Shown here piece by piece: positions 46,480 to 54,906 of a stretch of 64,000 nucleotides of DNA. The stretch comes from Limnobaculum parvum. Lineage in GTDB: Bacteria > Pseudomonadota > Gammaproteobacteria > Enterobacterales > Enterobacteriaceae. A program made the position numbers and the translations under genes. How positions within the stretch are numbered: position 1 is the first letter of the stretch; each line of letters begins with the position of its first letter. A model generated the notes under the pieces. It made no database searches and was not told the DNA's origin. It saw only the letters and a list, made by a program, of their open reading frames with translations. Location of the stretch: positions 2,576,001 to 2,640,000 of the forward strand of contig NZ_CP029185.2 in NCBI RefSeq assembly GCF_003096015.2, in the 5' to 3' direction.

Positions 46480-46763
46480 GTGAGCCAGTCAATATTGACG
46501 TAAAGCTGGGTATTAACAAGTTTCATGTGGACGAGGGGCATCCCCATATCATTATTCGCGAACACCCTGATATGGCGGCATTTCGTACCCTGACTCTCGC
46601 CTGTCCTGCTGGGCTGTATAAACAACTGGAAGATGGTTCAATTCGTTTTGACTATGCCGGTTGTCTAGAGTGTGGGACTTGCCGCATTCTATGTCGCCAT
46701 TCGGTTTTGGAAGAGTGGACCTACCCGCGCGGTACCTTTGGGGTTGAATATCGTTACGGTTAA
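46476..46763 (+). CDS. fixX: Ferredoxin-like protein FixX
   Basis: FixX is the small iron-sulfur subunit of the FixABCX complex. The 95 residues match E. coli in length. The cluster ligands are Cys in LACPAGLYKQ and GCLECGTCRILC, and the typical C-terminus is YPRGTFGVEYRYG. It overlaps fixC by 4 bases. A perfect 11-bp hairpin lies 7 bases after its stop. Confidence 0.95.
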   Translation: MSEPVNIDVKLGINKFHVDEGHPHIIIREHPDMAAFRTLTLACPAGLYKQLEDGSIRFDYAGCLECGTCRILCRHSVLEEWTYPRGTFGVEYRYG

Positions 46764-46770
46764 GGCCAAT

Positions 46771-46799
46771 GCGGAAATAGATGAAATTTCTATTTCCGC
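46771..46799 (+). terminator. Hairpin after fixX
   Basis: Perfect stem gcggaaataga/tctatttccgc with a 7-base loop and a weak tail. It probably limits readthrough into yaaU. A second GC-rich hairpin lies at about 46821-46849. Confidence 0.55.
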
Positions 46800-46871
46800 T
46801 CTTCACATAATAACAATAGCCTGATGGCCTTCACGCCGGCCAGAGGCATAACAAATGTGGCCTGACACTTT

Positions 46872-48188
46872 ATGGAACAATATAAAAAGTTCGATGACAT
46901 CAGTTTTTCACCGATACACCGCAAAATTATGTTGTGGGGTAGCGGAGGCCCTTTTCTTGATGGCTATGTTCTGGTCATCATCGGTATTTCTCTGGAACAA
47001 CTTACCCCAGTTTTAAAACTGGACGCTAACTGGATAGGTTTAATCGGTGCTGCCACGCTGGTTGGCTTGTTTATTGGTACCGCCCTGTTCGGCTATATCG
47101 CCGATCTGGTTGGTCGTCGCCTGATGTTTCTGATTGATATTCTGGCCATCGGGGTGATTTCTGTGGCCACTATGTTTATCTCATCCCCGCTGGAACTGGT
47201 ACTGATGCGCTTTCTTATTGGCATTGTAATAGGGGCTGACTACCCTATCGCCACCTCTATGATTGCTGAATTCTCCAGTACCAAACAGCGAGCCTTTACC
47301 ATGGGGTTTATTGCCGCCATGTGGTATATCGGTGCAACTGCTGCCGATCTGGTGGGCTATTTACTCTACGATATGGAAAACGGCTGGCGCTGGATGCTGG
47401 GTAGCGCCGCTATTCCCTGTATTATCATTCTGCTAGGTCGGTTTGAACTACCGGAATCACCCCGCTGGTTGATTCGCAAAGGCCGGGTAAAAGAGTGTCA
47501 GGAACTGATGTTTAAACTGTTTGGTGAGCAGGTGGTTTTTGAGGAAGAACGGGAACCTGAAACCCGCTACCGTCAGATTTTTACCCGCCGCCATTTCACT
47601 TCACTGCTGTTTGTCGCCATTATCTGGACTTGCCAAGTGATCCCAATGTTTGCCATCTATACCTTTGGCCCACAAATCATCACGCAGTTAGGCCTTAGCG
47701 AAGGGAAAGATGCCGTATTGGGTAATGTGATAATCAGCCTATTTTTCATGCTCGGTTGCCTACCCGCCATGTACTGGCTAAACAGCATTGGCCGCAGGCC
47801 GTTGTTGATTGGCAGTTTTACTATGATGAGCATCGCCCTCGCGCTGCTGGGTTTTGTTTCAGAACCCGGCATTCTGTTTATTATTATTGCCTTTGCGACC
47901 TATGCTTTTTTCTCTGGAGGCCCGGGGATCCTACAGTGGCTGTATCCTAATGAGCTGTTCCCCACCGCCATTCGTGCCTCTGCGGTTGGTGCGGCAATGT
48001 CCCTCAGCCGCATCGGTACGATGATTTCCATCTACGGATTACCGCTATTTATGCAACAGTACGGTATTTCAGCAACCATGCTGGTTGGTGCTGGCGTATC
48101 GCTGTTTGGTTTACTGGTATCCGTTGTACTGGCACCGGAAACTCGCGGCATGTCGTTGGAGCAAACCAGTCAAATGAAACTTTATTAA
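46872..48188 (+). CDS. yaaU: MFS transporter YaaU-like
   Basis: This is a 12-TM major facilitator of the sugar/aromatic-acid (metabolite:H+ symporter) type, located after fixX just as yaaU is in E. coli. The 438 residues align over the whole length. The MFS A-motif is GYIADLVGRRLMFLID, the mid-loop signature ELPESPRWLIRKGR, and the late NELFPTAIRASAVG is conserved. The substrate is not established; its constant linkage to carnitine genes suggests a quaternary amine or product. The ribosome-binding site is weak, but the start aligns with the E. coli protein. Confidence 0.9.
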   Translation: MEQYKKFDDISFSPIHRKIMLWGSGGPFLDGYVLVIIGISLEQLTPVLKLDANWIGLIGAATLVGLFIGTALFGYIADLVGRRLMFLIDILAIGVISVATMFISSPLELVLMRFLIGIVIGADYPIATSMIAEFSSTKQRAFTMGFIAAMWYIGATAADLVGYLLYDMENGWRWMLGSAAIPCIIILLGRFELPESPRWLIRKGRVKECQELMFKLFGEQVVFEEEREPETRYRQIFTRRHFTSLLFVAIIWTCQVIPMFAIYTFGPQIITQLGLSEGKDAVLGNVIISLFFMLGCLPAMYWLNSIGRRPLLIGSFTMMSIALALLGFVSEPGILFIIIAFATYAFFSGGPGILQWLYPNELFPTAIRASAVGAAMSLSRIGTMISIYGLPLFMQQYGISATMLVGAGVSLFGLLVSVVLAPETRGMSLEQTSQMKLY

Positions 48189-48200
48189 GGTATTTTGTGA

Positions 48201-48222
48201 AGGTTGCCCAAACGGGCAACCT
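48201..48222. terminator. Bidirectional hairpin between yaaU and aes
   Basis: Perfect 9-bp stem aggttgccc/gggcaacct with loop aaac between convergent stops. Confidence 0.65.
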
Positions 48223-48235
48223 CAGGAAAAATTGA

Positions 48236-49201
48236 CTAATTTAGATGGCGACAGAAGTAGTCAGCCCCATCGCGCAGGGCTCGATCGGCACTCTTCATCA
48301 TGCGGGAATAGTGCAAAAAGGCGTGCAGGGTTCCAGAATACATCTGGTAGCAACAAGGCTGTTGATGCTCACGCAACGTTTGATACAGCGCTCTACTATC
48401 ATCAATTAACGGGTCAAACTCCGCTCCGGCAATAAAACAAGGCGAAATATCATGAGTTAAGTCATTATTAAATATGCAATAGTAAGGTGATTCCTTATCT
48501 TGTTCATTCGCCAAATAAGCTTGCTCATACTCTTCCAAATCTTTTTGGGTTAGCCCATCCCAACTGCCACCGTACAGACGTCTGGTCATGGAATCACGTA
48601 AACCATATAGTCCATAGTAGAGCAACACACCCGCGATACGACCACAATCAATGCCACGATCCCGCAGCCACAGGGTGGTAGCAAATGACAACATCGCACC
48701 AGCCGAATCGCCTGCGAACCCAATCTGCTGCATATTTAACTGATAATCCTGAGCGTGAGCATAAAAATATTGGCAGGCAGCAACCGTCTCTTCAATCGCC
48801 TGCGGAAATCGCGCTTCGGGAGAAAGTGAATAATCTATCCCTATCACCGCGCAACCGGTGTAATGTGCCAACAGGCGCATAATCCGATCGTGAGTATCGA
48901 GATTGCCGACAATAAAACCACCACCATGTAAATAAAAAAGTGTGGCCCGGGTTTTGTGTTGTGGATAATATATTCTCGTCCCAATTTCACCATATTTATT
49001 GGCTATTTTTACCGATTGCGCTTTTACCATTTCTGGCCCTTCACTATTCCAATATTTACGCTCGTCAATATAACTTTGGCGAATCATTTCATAATCTGAA
49101 TTAGCGGGTTGAGGTTTGGCATTTTGTAATTGAAATTGCAATACATCGCGCATTTCCTGAGAAATACACTCAAGAACATTCACTTTATTTTCCGGCTTCA
49201 T
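48236..49201 (-). CDS. aes: Acetyl esterase Aes (hormone-sensitive-lipase family)
   Basis: Aes is a cytoplasmic alpha/beta hydrolase active on short acyl esters; in E. coli it also binds MalT and alpha-galactosidase. The 321-residue protein is close to E. coli Aes (319) throughout. It has the oxyanion HGGGFIVGNLDTHDR, the nucleophile elbow GFAGDSAGAM (Ser), the Asp in AGAEFDPLIDDSR and the His in GTLHAFLHYSR. In E. coli aes is elsewhere. Here it sits inside the carnitine cluster between yaaU and caiF, so a role on acylcarnitine esters is an inference. Confidence 0.92.
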   Translation of the reverse strand: MKPENKVNVLECISQEMRDVLQFQLQNAKPQPANSDYEMIRQSYIDERKYWNSEGPEMVKAQSVKIANKYGEIGTRIYYPQHKTRATLFYLHGGGFIVGNLDTHDRIMRLLAHYTGCAVIGIDYSLSPEARFPQAIEETVAACQYFYAHAQDYQLNMQQIGFAGDSAGAMLSFATTLWLRDRGIDCGRIAGVLLYYGLYGLRDSMTRRLYGGSWDGLTQKDLEEYEQAYLANEQDKESPYYCIFNNDLTHDISPCFIAGAEFDPLIDDSRALYQTLREHQQPCCYQMYSGTLHAFLHYSRMMKSADRALRDGADYFCRHLN

Positions 49202-49664
49202 TTTATCCTCCTCGCAGATATCGATTAATTTTATTGATTCTCTGAAACCGAACTAAGATCCACACCACAAAAAAGTAATTCAATGAAATTTAGAATAAAA
49301 ATCGCTGATAAATTGATTGGCAAACAGAAGCTAACACAGAGAAATACCTCACCCTTTATCAATAAATGATGATGACCAATAAAAATAGTTAATAATTATT
49401 TAAATGTCACAAATAATCATTTTAAATTACGCCAGAGACACCTTGCTGAAACAATGGATTAACATTATCAATTAATTGATATTTTTATAAAAAATAGTAT
49501 AAAAACACATAGTTCTTTGGGGCATGATTAGGTATATTCAGGCGAATTGATAATAAAAAACTTAAATATCAATATATCGTCGTGACATCTATTTATTGCT
49601 CTAAAAAAATAGATAAATGTTGGCAATATTATAGGTTAGTAGTCCTGATGAAATAGGTGAGAAT
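49202..49664. other. AT-rich region upstream of caiF and aes
   Basis: 463 bases, very AT-rich, holding the divergent aes and caiF promoters. It contains a perfect 16-bp palindrome tatcaattaattgata at 49466-49481, whose half-sites are in the opposite order from an FNR box. Isolated tgtca and ttgat half-sites are present, but no full CRP or FNR site could be assigned. Confidence 0.45.
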
Positions 49665-50066
49665 ATGTACAGACAGTATGTTCAAGAACCTTTATACCTT
49701 TCCATCGCCCGCTGGGTAATGCAGCAAAGTCGTTGGATTAGTGCAACAGAGATTGCAGAGCACTTCGAGCTAACGCCGTGTAAAGCCATCAATACCGTTT
49801 CTTATATTCTTTCTGCCGTTGATGAGATAACCTGCAAAACCAAAAGCGTACCTAATCAGCTTGAAGGCCGTGGCTGCCAGTGTCAGCGTCTGATTCAGGT
49901 GAGCCACATTGATGAGGTAATCACCACCCGCATCAAGAATGCCGTCAACAGCGAAACTGAACACGATCCCGTTTCACGTTTGGATCCCTCTCTGCGAGTT
50001 CCCCCTCCGGAATTGAATCGTGAACAAAAATGGCAATGGATGCTTTCTAAAGGACAACGTAAGTAA
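49665..50066 (+). CDS. caiF: Transcriptional activator CaiF of carnitine metabolism
   Basis: CaiF activates the divergent cai and fix operons when carnitine is present without oxygen. The 133-residue protein is close to E. coli CaiF (131). The N-terminal winged-helix segment is SATEIAEHFELTPCKAINTV, the hallmark PNQLEGRGCQCQRLIQV has the two close cysteines, and the C-terminal helix is PELNREQKWQWMLSKGQRK. A good ribosome-binding site, ggtgag, precedes it. It is separated from caiD by the whole cluster, whereas in E. coli it adjoins caiE. Confidence 0.94.
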   Translation: MYRQYVQEPLYLSIARWVMQQSRWISATEIAEHFELTPCKAINTVSYILSAVDEITCKTKSVPNQLEGRGCQCQRLIQVSHIDEVITTRIKNAVNSETEHDPVSRLDPSLRVPPPELNREQKWQWMLSKGQRK

Positions 50067-50083
50067 TCATCCCCGTTAGCTGA

Positions 50084-50114
50084 CCTGACGGGCTTATCTC
50101 TACGCCCTGTCAGG
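50084..50114 (+). terminator. Hairpin after caiF
   Basis: Stem cctgacgggc / gccctgtcagg with one bulge, 18 bases after the stop; no T-run. Confidence 0.5.
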
Positions 50115-50189
50115 CACTCTATCCCCAGCGACTCTGCCTATAAAACCGGCAAACGGTTAAGTCGCTGGTGTGTGCAGGGATAAATCTGT

Positions 50190-50195
50190 TATAAT
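50190..50195 (+). promoter_or_regulatory. -10 box of ssrA
   Basis: A perfect tataat 14 bases before the mature tmRNA 5' end. I could not assign a convincing -35. Confidence 0.7.
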
Positions 50196-50209
50196 CGCTA
50201 AGTAAACTT

Positions 50210-50574
50210 GGGGCTGATTCTGGATTCGACGGGATTTGCGAAACCCAAGGTGCATGCCGAGGTGCGGTAGGCCTCGTTAATAAACCGCAAAAAAATAGTC
50301 GCAAACGACGAAAACTACGCACTAGCAGCTTAATAACCTGCTCAGAGCCCTCTCTCCCTAGCCTCCGCTCTTAGGACGGGGATCAAGAGAGGTCAAAACC
50401 AAAAGAGATCGTGTGGATACCTTGCTTGGGGTTGAAGCATTAAAACTAATCAAGCTAGTCTGGTAGTGGCGTGTCTGTCCGCAGCTGCTAGGCGAATGTA
50501 AAGACTAGACTAAGCATGTAGTGCCGACGGTGTAGAAATTTCGGACGCGGGTTCAACTCCCGCCAGCTCCACCA
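50210..50574 (+). ncRNA. ssrA: tmRNA
   Basis: The 5' end ggggctgattctggattcga and the 3' end ggttcaactcccgccagc followed by tccacca form the alanyl tRNA-like domain. The tag-coding segment begins gcaaacgacgaaaactacgc and translates as ANDENYALAA followed by two stops, the enterobacterial tag. The total of 365 bases is close to E. coli (363). Its 3' end is a classic integration site, and phage-type genes follow, but no second copy of the 3' end was found within the window. Confidence 0.98.
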
Positions 50575-50786
50575 CTTTTAGTGAGACAGTGATAAGACAA
50601 CAGTATTTAAAACAGTAAGTTAGCGTTTTAAGTTGGACATCACTGAGACACAATTAAGACTTGAAATGATCCACAGGTGATCCGCGGATCAGATTTGACT
50701 CAAAGAGATATCCAAGACTATAGTCAGCTCATACCAGCAAATTCTGGTATCGAGATTGACCTCTCGGATATCCAAAAGGCGCATAT

Positions 50787-50806
50787 ACCGCGCAGGCGGT
50801 TTTTTT
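50787..50806 (+). terminator. Terminator-like hairpin upstream of the ORF6N leader
   Basis: Stem accgc/gcggt with loop gcag and a run of seven T. It precedes the structured leader, so it could be an early terminator of the ORF6N transcript or end an upstream phage transcript. Confidence 0.6.
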
Positions 50807-50833
50807 ATGCGTTAAACACGGCTACATGTATAT

Positions 50834-50963
50834 GGTGGACTGTGTTAGGGCAGAGAAATCTGCGCCGGAATCCTTTTGGCCGGTAAGGTCAACCTTGCAC
50901 AGTTCACCACCCATCGATTGACCTCGTAAGTGGTGATTTCCAAGACCAAAAGGAAAATCACAA
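50834..50963 (+). promoter_or_regulatory. Structured leader of the ORF6N gene with sequestered ribosome-binding site
   Basis: ggtggactgtg (50834-50844) can pair with cacagttcaccacc (50898-50911), enclosing small hairpins (gcagagaaatctgc; ccgg...ccgg). caccac (50905-50910) can instead pair with gtggtg (50930-50935). gtgatttcc (50933-50941) pairs with ggaaaatcac (50952-50961) and masks the aggaaa Shine-Dalgarno of the gene at 50964. These overlapping alternatives look like a translational switch. Confidence 0.55.
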
Positions 50964-51536
50964 ATGAATAATCAATTATCAGTTTCAAGCCTTCCCTCTA
51001 TTACCCACAATAGTCAGCCTGTAATTACTACCGAATTATTAGCTCAATTATATGGAGCTGATATAGTTCGTATTCGTCAGAATCACCAGCGAAATACTTC
51101 CCGCTTTGTATGTGGTAAACATTATTTTAAAGTCACAGGTAAAGATCTTGATGATTTGCGAGTATCTTTAAGCTACCCGCAAATCTCGCCTAAAACTCGA
51201 ACACTTATCCTTTGGACAGAACGTGGAGCCTGCCGGCATGCAAAGATGCTGGAAACCGATCAGGCATGGGACGTATTTGAGAAGCTGGAAGATAGCTATT
51301 TCCAGAAGAGACAAGAACCAACCCTATCAACCCGCTTTCTCGTTTCTATTGAGAATGGACGCCAAACAGTTATGGCTGTTCCTGAAGATGCCTGCGTTAT
51401 GTCAGTAAAAGGAATGGCTGCTAAGGTGGCCACTGGTGAAATGTATGTGACGAGTGAGGAATTGTATTCATTTATCACTGCTGCTGTAGATCAGCTTTAC
51501 CGGCGCAATGAATATCTAATGAATAAATCAGCATAG
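50964..51536 (+). CDS. Phage ORF6N-domain protein
   Basis: The 190-residue protein has an ORF6N domain (VITTELLAQLYGADIVRIRQ, then SRFVCGKHYFKVTG and LILWTERGACRHAKMLETD), a DNA-binding domain common in phage antirepressor/KilA-N-type proteins. The C-terminal part (about 110-190) is uncharacterised. It stands alone 390 bases after ssrA and is followed by a terminator. Its leader is highly structured. The phage function is probably regulatory, but the target cannot be read from sequence. Confidence 0.82.
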   Translation: MNNQLSVSSLPSITHNSQPVITTELLAQLYGADIVRIRQNHQRNTSRFVCGKHYFKVTGKDLDDLRVSLSYPQISPKTRTLILWTERGACRHAKMLETDQAWDVFEKLEDSYFQKRQEPTLSTRFLVSIENGRQTVMAVPEDACVMSVKGMAAKVATGEMYVTSEELYSFITAAVDQLYRRNEYLMNKSA

Positions 51537-51550
51537 GTAGGATTTGAAAA

Positions 51551-51582
51551 GAGCCGCTGATGATCTGCGGCTTTCTATTTTT
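51551..51582 (+). terminator. Rho-independent terminator of the ORF6N gene
   Basis: Stem agccgc/gcggct with a 9-base loop and a T-rich tail. Confidence 0.75.
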
Positions 51583-51665
51583 ATTATGTTCTTGGGATCG
51601 CTCGGTGCATATCTCCGGATTTTGTGATTAAATCTTGGTTAATTTTAGGTTTGGGTGAAAAATAG

Positions 51666-52652
51666 ATGGTATCGCACAAAAAAAACTCATTTGATATAGC
51701 CAGGCACGTAGCTGCCCTGATGGTTATCTTCTCTCATCATTTTGCTTTATCAGGGTTGCCTGAACCTAGTTTCCTTGGATTTGAGACATATGGTGGACTT
51801 GCTGTATTAATTTTCTTTTCAATATCTGGTTTTTTAATTTCTAAATCAGCAATGAGAAGTGATGACTTCATATCATTCACTGCAAAGAGAATAAGGAGAA
51901 TTTTTCCTGCACTGATAGGTTGTGCTATTGTTATCAATATATTTTTAGGGAGCATATATTTTCCTGATGCTAGCTTTATTCATTACCTAAGCAGAGCAGT
52001 AAAAACTATTTCATTAAATGGTTTTAATGTATTCATCACATCTAAGGATTTCACCCATACAGACTTATTGAATGGTAGTTTATGGACATTACCATTAGAA
52101 GTGGCTTGTTATATGATTGTAGGTTGTGTGATCATTTTTAGTAAAAAGCCACAATATTTTGTTGCAGTGTTATTAATAATATTATTTGGCGCTATATACA
52201 CCTTATCTTTTAATGTTAATATTCAGGTCTTATCCATCCCTGTTAATCTATTCTTCACTAGAGCGTTAGCTTTCTTTATCGGTAGTGTGATGGCTATGTA
52301 TTACGAAAAATGGAATAAAATTAGCATCAAATTATTTTTAATATCATTTTTAGCTTTTTATATGTATGGTGTTAAAGAAAGTCCTGTTAATTATATAATC
52401 TCTGCCTATGCGCTTTTTAGCGTGCTTACAATTATTATTTGCACTTCATTTCATGAAAAAATAATATCTGGAAGATTCGATTATTCCTATGGAATATATA
52501 TATATGCATTCCCAATGCAGCAATTAATCATTCATAAAACAAATTTCTCATTTTACGAAGGGATGGCAATAACAACGGTGATTGTTGTCATTATAGCAGC
52601 CATTTCATGGCATCTTATCGAGAAAAGATTTTTAGCAAGAAGTAAAAAATAA
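51666..52652 (+). CDS. Membrane O-acyltransferase (acyltransferase 3 family)
   Basis: The 328-residue integral membrane protein has about ten TM helices. The AT3 family R-X10-H motif is present as Arg13 and His24 (IARHVAALMVIFSHHF). The conserved GGLAVLIFFSISGFLISKS and TAKRIRRIFPAL follow, then SLWTLPLEVACYM. Relatives (OafA, phage Oac) transfer acetyl groups to O-antigen sugars. It is strikingly AT-rich compared with the core genes and faces a phage tailspike gene. That fits a serotype-converting phage cargo gene; the sugar target is unknown. Confidence 0.88.
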   Translation: MVSHKKNSFDIARHVAALMVIFSHHFALSGLPEPSFLGFETYGGLAVLIFFSISGFLISKSAMRSDDFISFTAKRIRRIFPALIGCAIVINIFLGSIYFPDASFIHYLSRAVKTISLNGFNVFITSKDFTHTDLLNGSLWTLPLEVACYMIVGCVIIFSKKPQYFVAVLLIILFGAIYTLSFNVNIQVLSIPVNLFFTRALAFFIGSVMAMYYEKWNKISIKLFLISFLAFYMYGVKESPVNYIISAYALFSVLTIIICTSFHEKIISGRFDYSYGIYIYAFPMQQLIIHKTNFSFYEGMAITTVIVVIIAAISWHLIEKRFLARSKK

Positions 52653-52657
52653 AATAC

Positions 52658-52690
52658 TGCCCTATAGATGAGTAATACACCTATAGGGCG
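52658..52690. terminator. Bidirectional hairpin between acyltransferase and tailspike
   Basis: Stem gccctatag/ctatagggc with a 13-base loop, AT-rich on both sides, between convergent stops. Confidence 0.65.
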
Positions 52691-52697
52691 TTATTAA

Positions 52698-54854
52698 TTA
52701 TTTTTTGAAGGCTCCAAGAAGTTTAACTGAATAGCCAGACGTTATCAGATCTCCAACTGTATCTGTTAACTGTATAATTGCAGCCCCTCCCACTCCAATG
52801 ACAGTAGGAAAAGTTACACTTCTACGAAGTGGCGTCCCTGAAAATCCTCCTGAGATTACATCGGTACCATTAACCCTTAACACAATGACTCCGGTAGTAG
52901 TTTGCCCGCCATTTATGGCACAAGATGCACCTGATAAAATCCCATCATCAATAGTTATGGCATTACTAATACTGGTATCATTTGCGCTCGCGCCACCTTT
53001 AAAGTTGTATAACCGCATTGCAGTAAACGCAGGTGAGAACTTATTGTAAGCGGGCCCCCAGTTTACATTTTCACAATCCTTCGTCTCTATCTCCATTGAC
53101 CCGCTAACTGTTCCTGGTAATCCAGAATCAAAGTATTTAACAATAGCCCTTGCAGTATTATTATCCCATTTCAATCTTGTATGACTGCCATAGCTAGCTA
53201 TTAACGTTGTTAGATCTTTAAATACACATTCGCTTATTTCATTTCTATCACCGCCTTGCAAAACAACACCTGTTTGTGAGGATGTAATTTCTACATAACG
53301 GCTAAATGATCGCCTTAAGCATGATGCTGTTAATGCAGGGGTACATGTAAATCCAATAAGATTACCGAATACTGGATCAGTGATATTTCCTGTTACGGCT
53401 GAAATTGTATGTTCAGCGCCAGAGTCAAGCATTATCTTTAATCCCACTACTGGAGCCGGGCTGCCGCTATAAACCGGAATATATGCTGCTCCACTATCAA
53501 ACCGATATATTCGATCATATGCAGATACTCGTGAGTAAAAATCTATATCATCTCTCTCGCAAATATTATTTTTAATCGTAGCATCATTTGTATTTATCAA
53601 TTCTAATGCGATTTTGCATGAAATTGTTTTTGTTGACATTATTGTTAAATTCTTGGGGTTTAATGTGCTTTGAGATGCAGAGCCAGTACACGATATCCCC
53701 ACAAGGCTATTAATAACACGCGTTCCCGTCACATCAATATTAGGACTATTATTTACAATACCTATGCCTTTTTGTGTATTTGAGATAATACCACCAATAA
53801 CGGCACCTCTTTGGTTTGATTCAACTGTCTCAAACTCTACGCCATAAAGACCAATATATTTCATTAATGGGTTTGTTACTAAAGCCGATTTAACCCCAGT
53901 CCCACCGACACCAGATTGAACCTGGCAATTTGTCATGACTGGGTTTTCGACATGGTAATCATCAATATTGATGTGAATTATACCCCACCCTTTTACATCT
54001 TTAATATTTGGGTTAACAGAATGGCACAGACCAGTACAATACATATACTCAATGCCTGAATCACCATCTGCAACAGGATCAACGCCACCATTAAACTTAT
54101 CAAGTTTCGCACCAACAATAATTGCATCTGTAACTTTAGGGTTTGAGCAGCCATCAAATACAATAATTCCCCGATATTTATCGGCAAAAATGAAATTTGT
54201 ATCAATAGTTAGGTCTGCGCCATTTCTAAACTCAACTGTTGGATTGGTTTTATCTTTAACCAGCAAATGAGTGCTGATGAATATATTATGTGGGATGACA
54301 ATATGACCGCCAGTATCGCTTATTGCCTGTTGAATCGCTGTAATATCGTCTGTCACGCCATCACAAACCGCTCCCCACCCTCTAATATCACCTTCATCTC
54401 TCCAGCGGGCCAATTGAAATTCTGGATATTTTGTACTTCCTTCTGGGTCTTCTAATTCAGTGCGAAGTGCTGCATCCCCAACGCCCAGCCATTTACCAGC
54501 ACCAATGCCACCCGAAGTTTCTGGGGTTGAACCAACAGGGACTGATTTTGGAAATTCGCCATCCCAGCGATAATATTCTCCATCGCCATCAGGAAGTTTC
54601 CAGCGCAAAACTTGGTTAGGAAGAGTTAATTCAGCTCCATCTTGAAATGAATCAATAGTTATATATCCATATTTAGATATTGCTTCTTGTGCCCATTTTT
54701 CTATGCCATACCATGTCTTTCGGGGTACGCCAAAACGATCATTCCATTCAATATTTACCCGATCGTTTGAGAGATGATCAAAGTTTTCCGCGTTATCATA
54801 TAAATCCTTTGCGGCAGGTGACCCTAATGGATTACCGGTATTATATGTAGTCAT
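52698..54854 (-). CDS. Phage tailspike with beta-helix
   Basis: The start at MTTYNTGNPLGSPAAKDLYD has gagga upstream and gives 718 residues. The longer frame to 54872 has no ribosome-binding site. The N-terminal 110 residues form the virion-attachment domain shared by many prophage tailspikes (RKTWYGIEKWAQEAISKYGY). A pectate-lyase-like entry (WGAVCDGVTDDITAIQQAI) at about 170 opens a right-handed beta-helix to about 600, and a smaller C-terminal beta domain ends it. Such proteins bind and often cleave surface polysaccharide. The central region shows no catalytic motif I can assign. Confidence 0.85.
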   Translation of the reverse strand: MTTYNTGNPLGSPAAKDLYDNAENFDHLSNDRVNIEWNDRFGVPRKTWYGIEKWAQEAISKYGYITIDSFQDGAELTLPNQVLRWKLPDGDGEYYRWDGEFPKSVPVGSTPETSGGIGAGKWLGVGDAALRTELEDPEGSTKYPEFQLARWRDEGDIRGWGAVCDGVTDDITAIQQAISDTGGHIVIPHNIFISTHLLVKDKTNPTVEFRNGADLTIDTNFIFADKYRGIIVFDGCSNPKVTDAIIVGAKLDKFNGGVDPVADGDSGIEYMYCTGLCHSVNPNIKDVKGWGIIHINIDDYHVENPVMTNCQVQSGVGGTGVKSALVTNPLMKYIGLYGVEFETVESNQRGAVIGGIISNTQKGIGIVNNSPNIDVTGTRVINSLVGISCTGSASQSTLNPKNLTIMSTKTISCKIALELINTNDATIKNNICERDDIDFYSRVSAYDRIYRFDSGAAYIPVYSGSPAPVVGLKIMLDSGAEHTISAVTGNITDPVFGNLIGFTCTPALTASCLRRSFSRYVEITSSQTGVVLQGGDRNEISECVFKDLTTLIASYGSHTRLKWDNNTARAIVKYFDSGLPGTVSGSMEIETKDCENVNWGPAYNKFSPAFTAMRLYNFKGGASANDTSISNAITIDDGILSGASCAINGGQTTTGVIVLRVNGTDVISGGFSGTPLRRSVTFPTVIGVGGAAIIQLTDTVGDLITSGYSVKLLGAFKK

Positions 54855-54867
54855 ATTTATCCTCATA

Positions 54868-54893
54868 AACAAAAAAACCGCCTAAGCGGTTTA
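54868..54893 (-). terminator. Terminator of the tail-tip gene fragment
   Basis: On the minus strand aaaccgct-tag-gcggttt is followed by seven T. It lies between the tail-tip fragment and the tailspike. Confidence 0.8.
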
Positions 54894-54906
54894 TGTATTG
54901 TGTTTT

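Noticed and set aside
49466..49481. Palindrome considered as an FNR box for caiF
   Set aside because: Order is atcaa-N4-ttgat, not ttgat-N4-atcaa.
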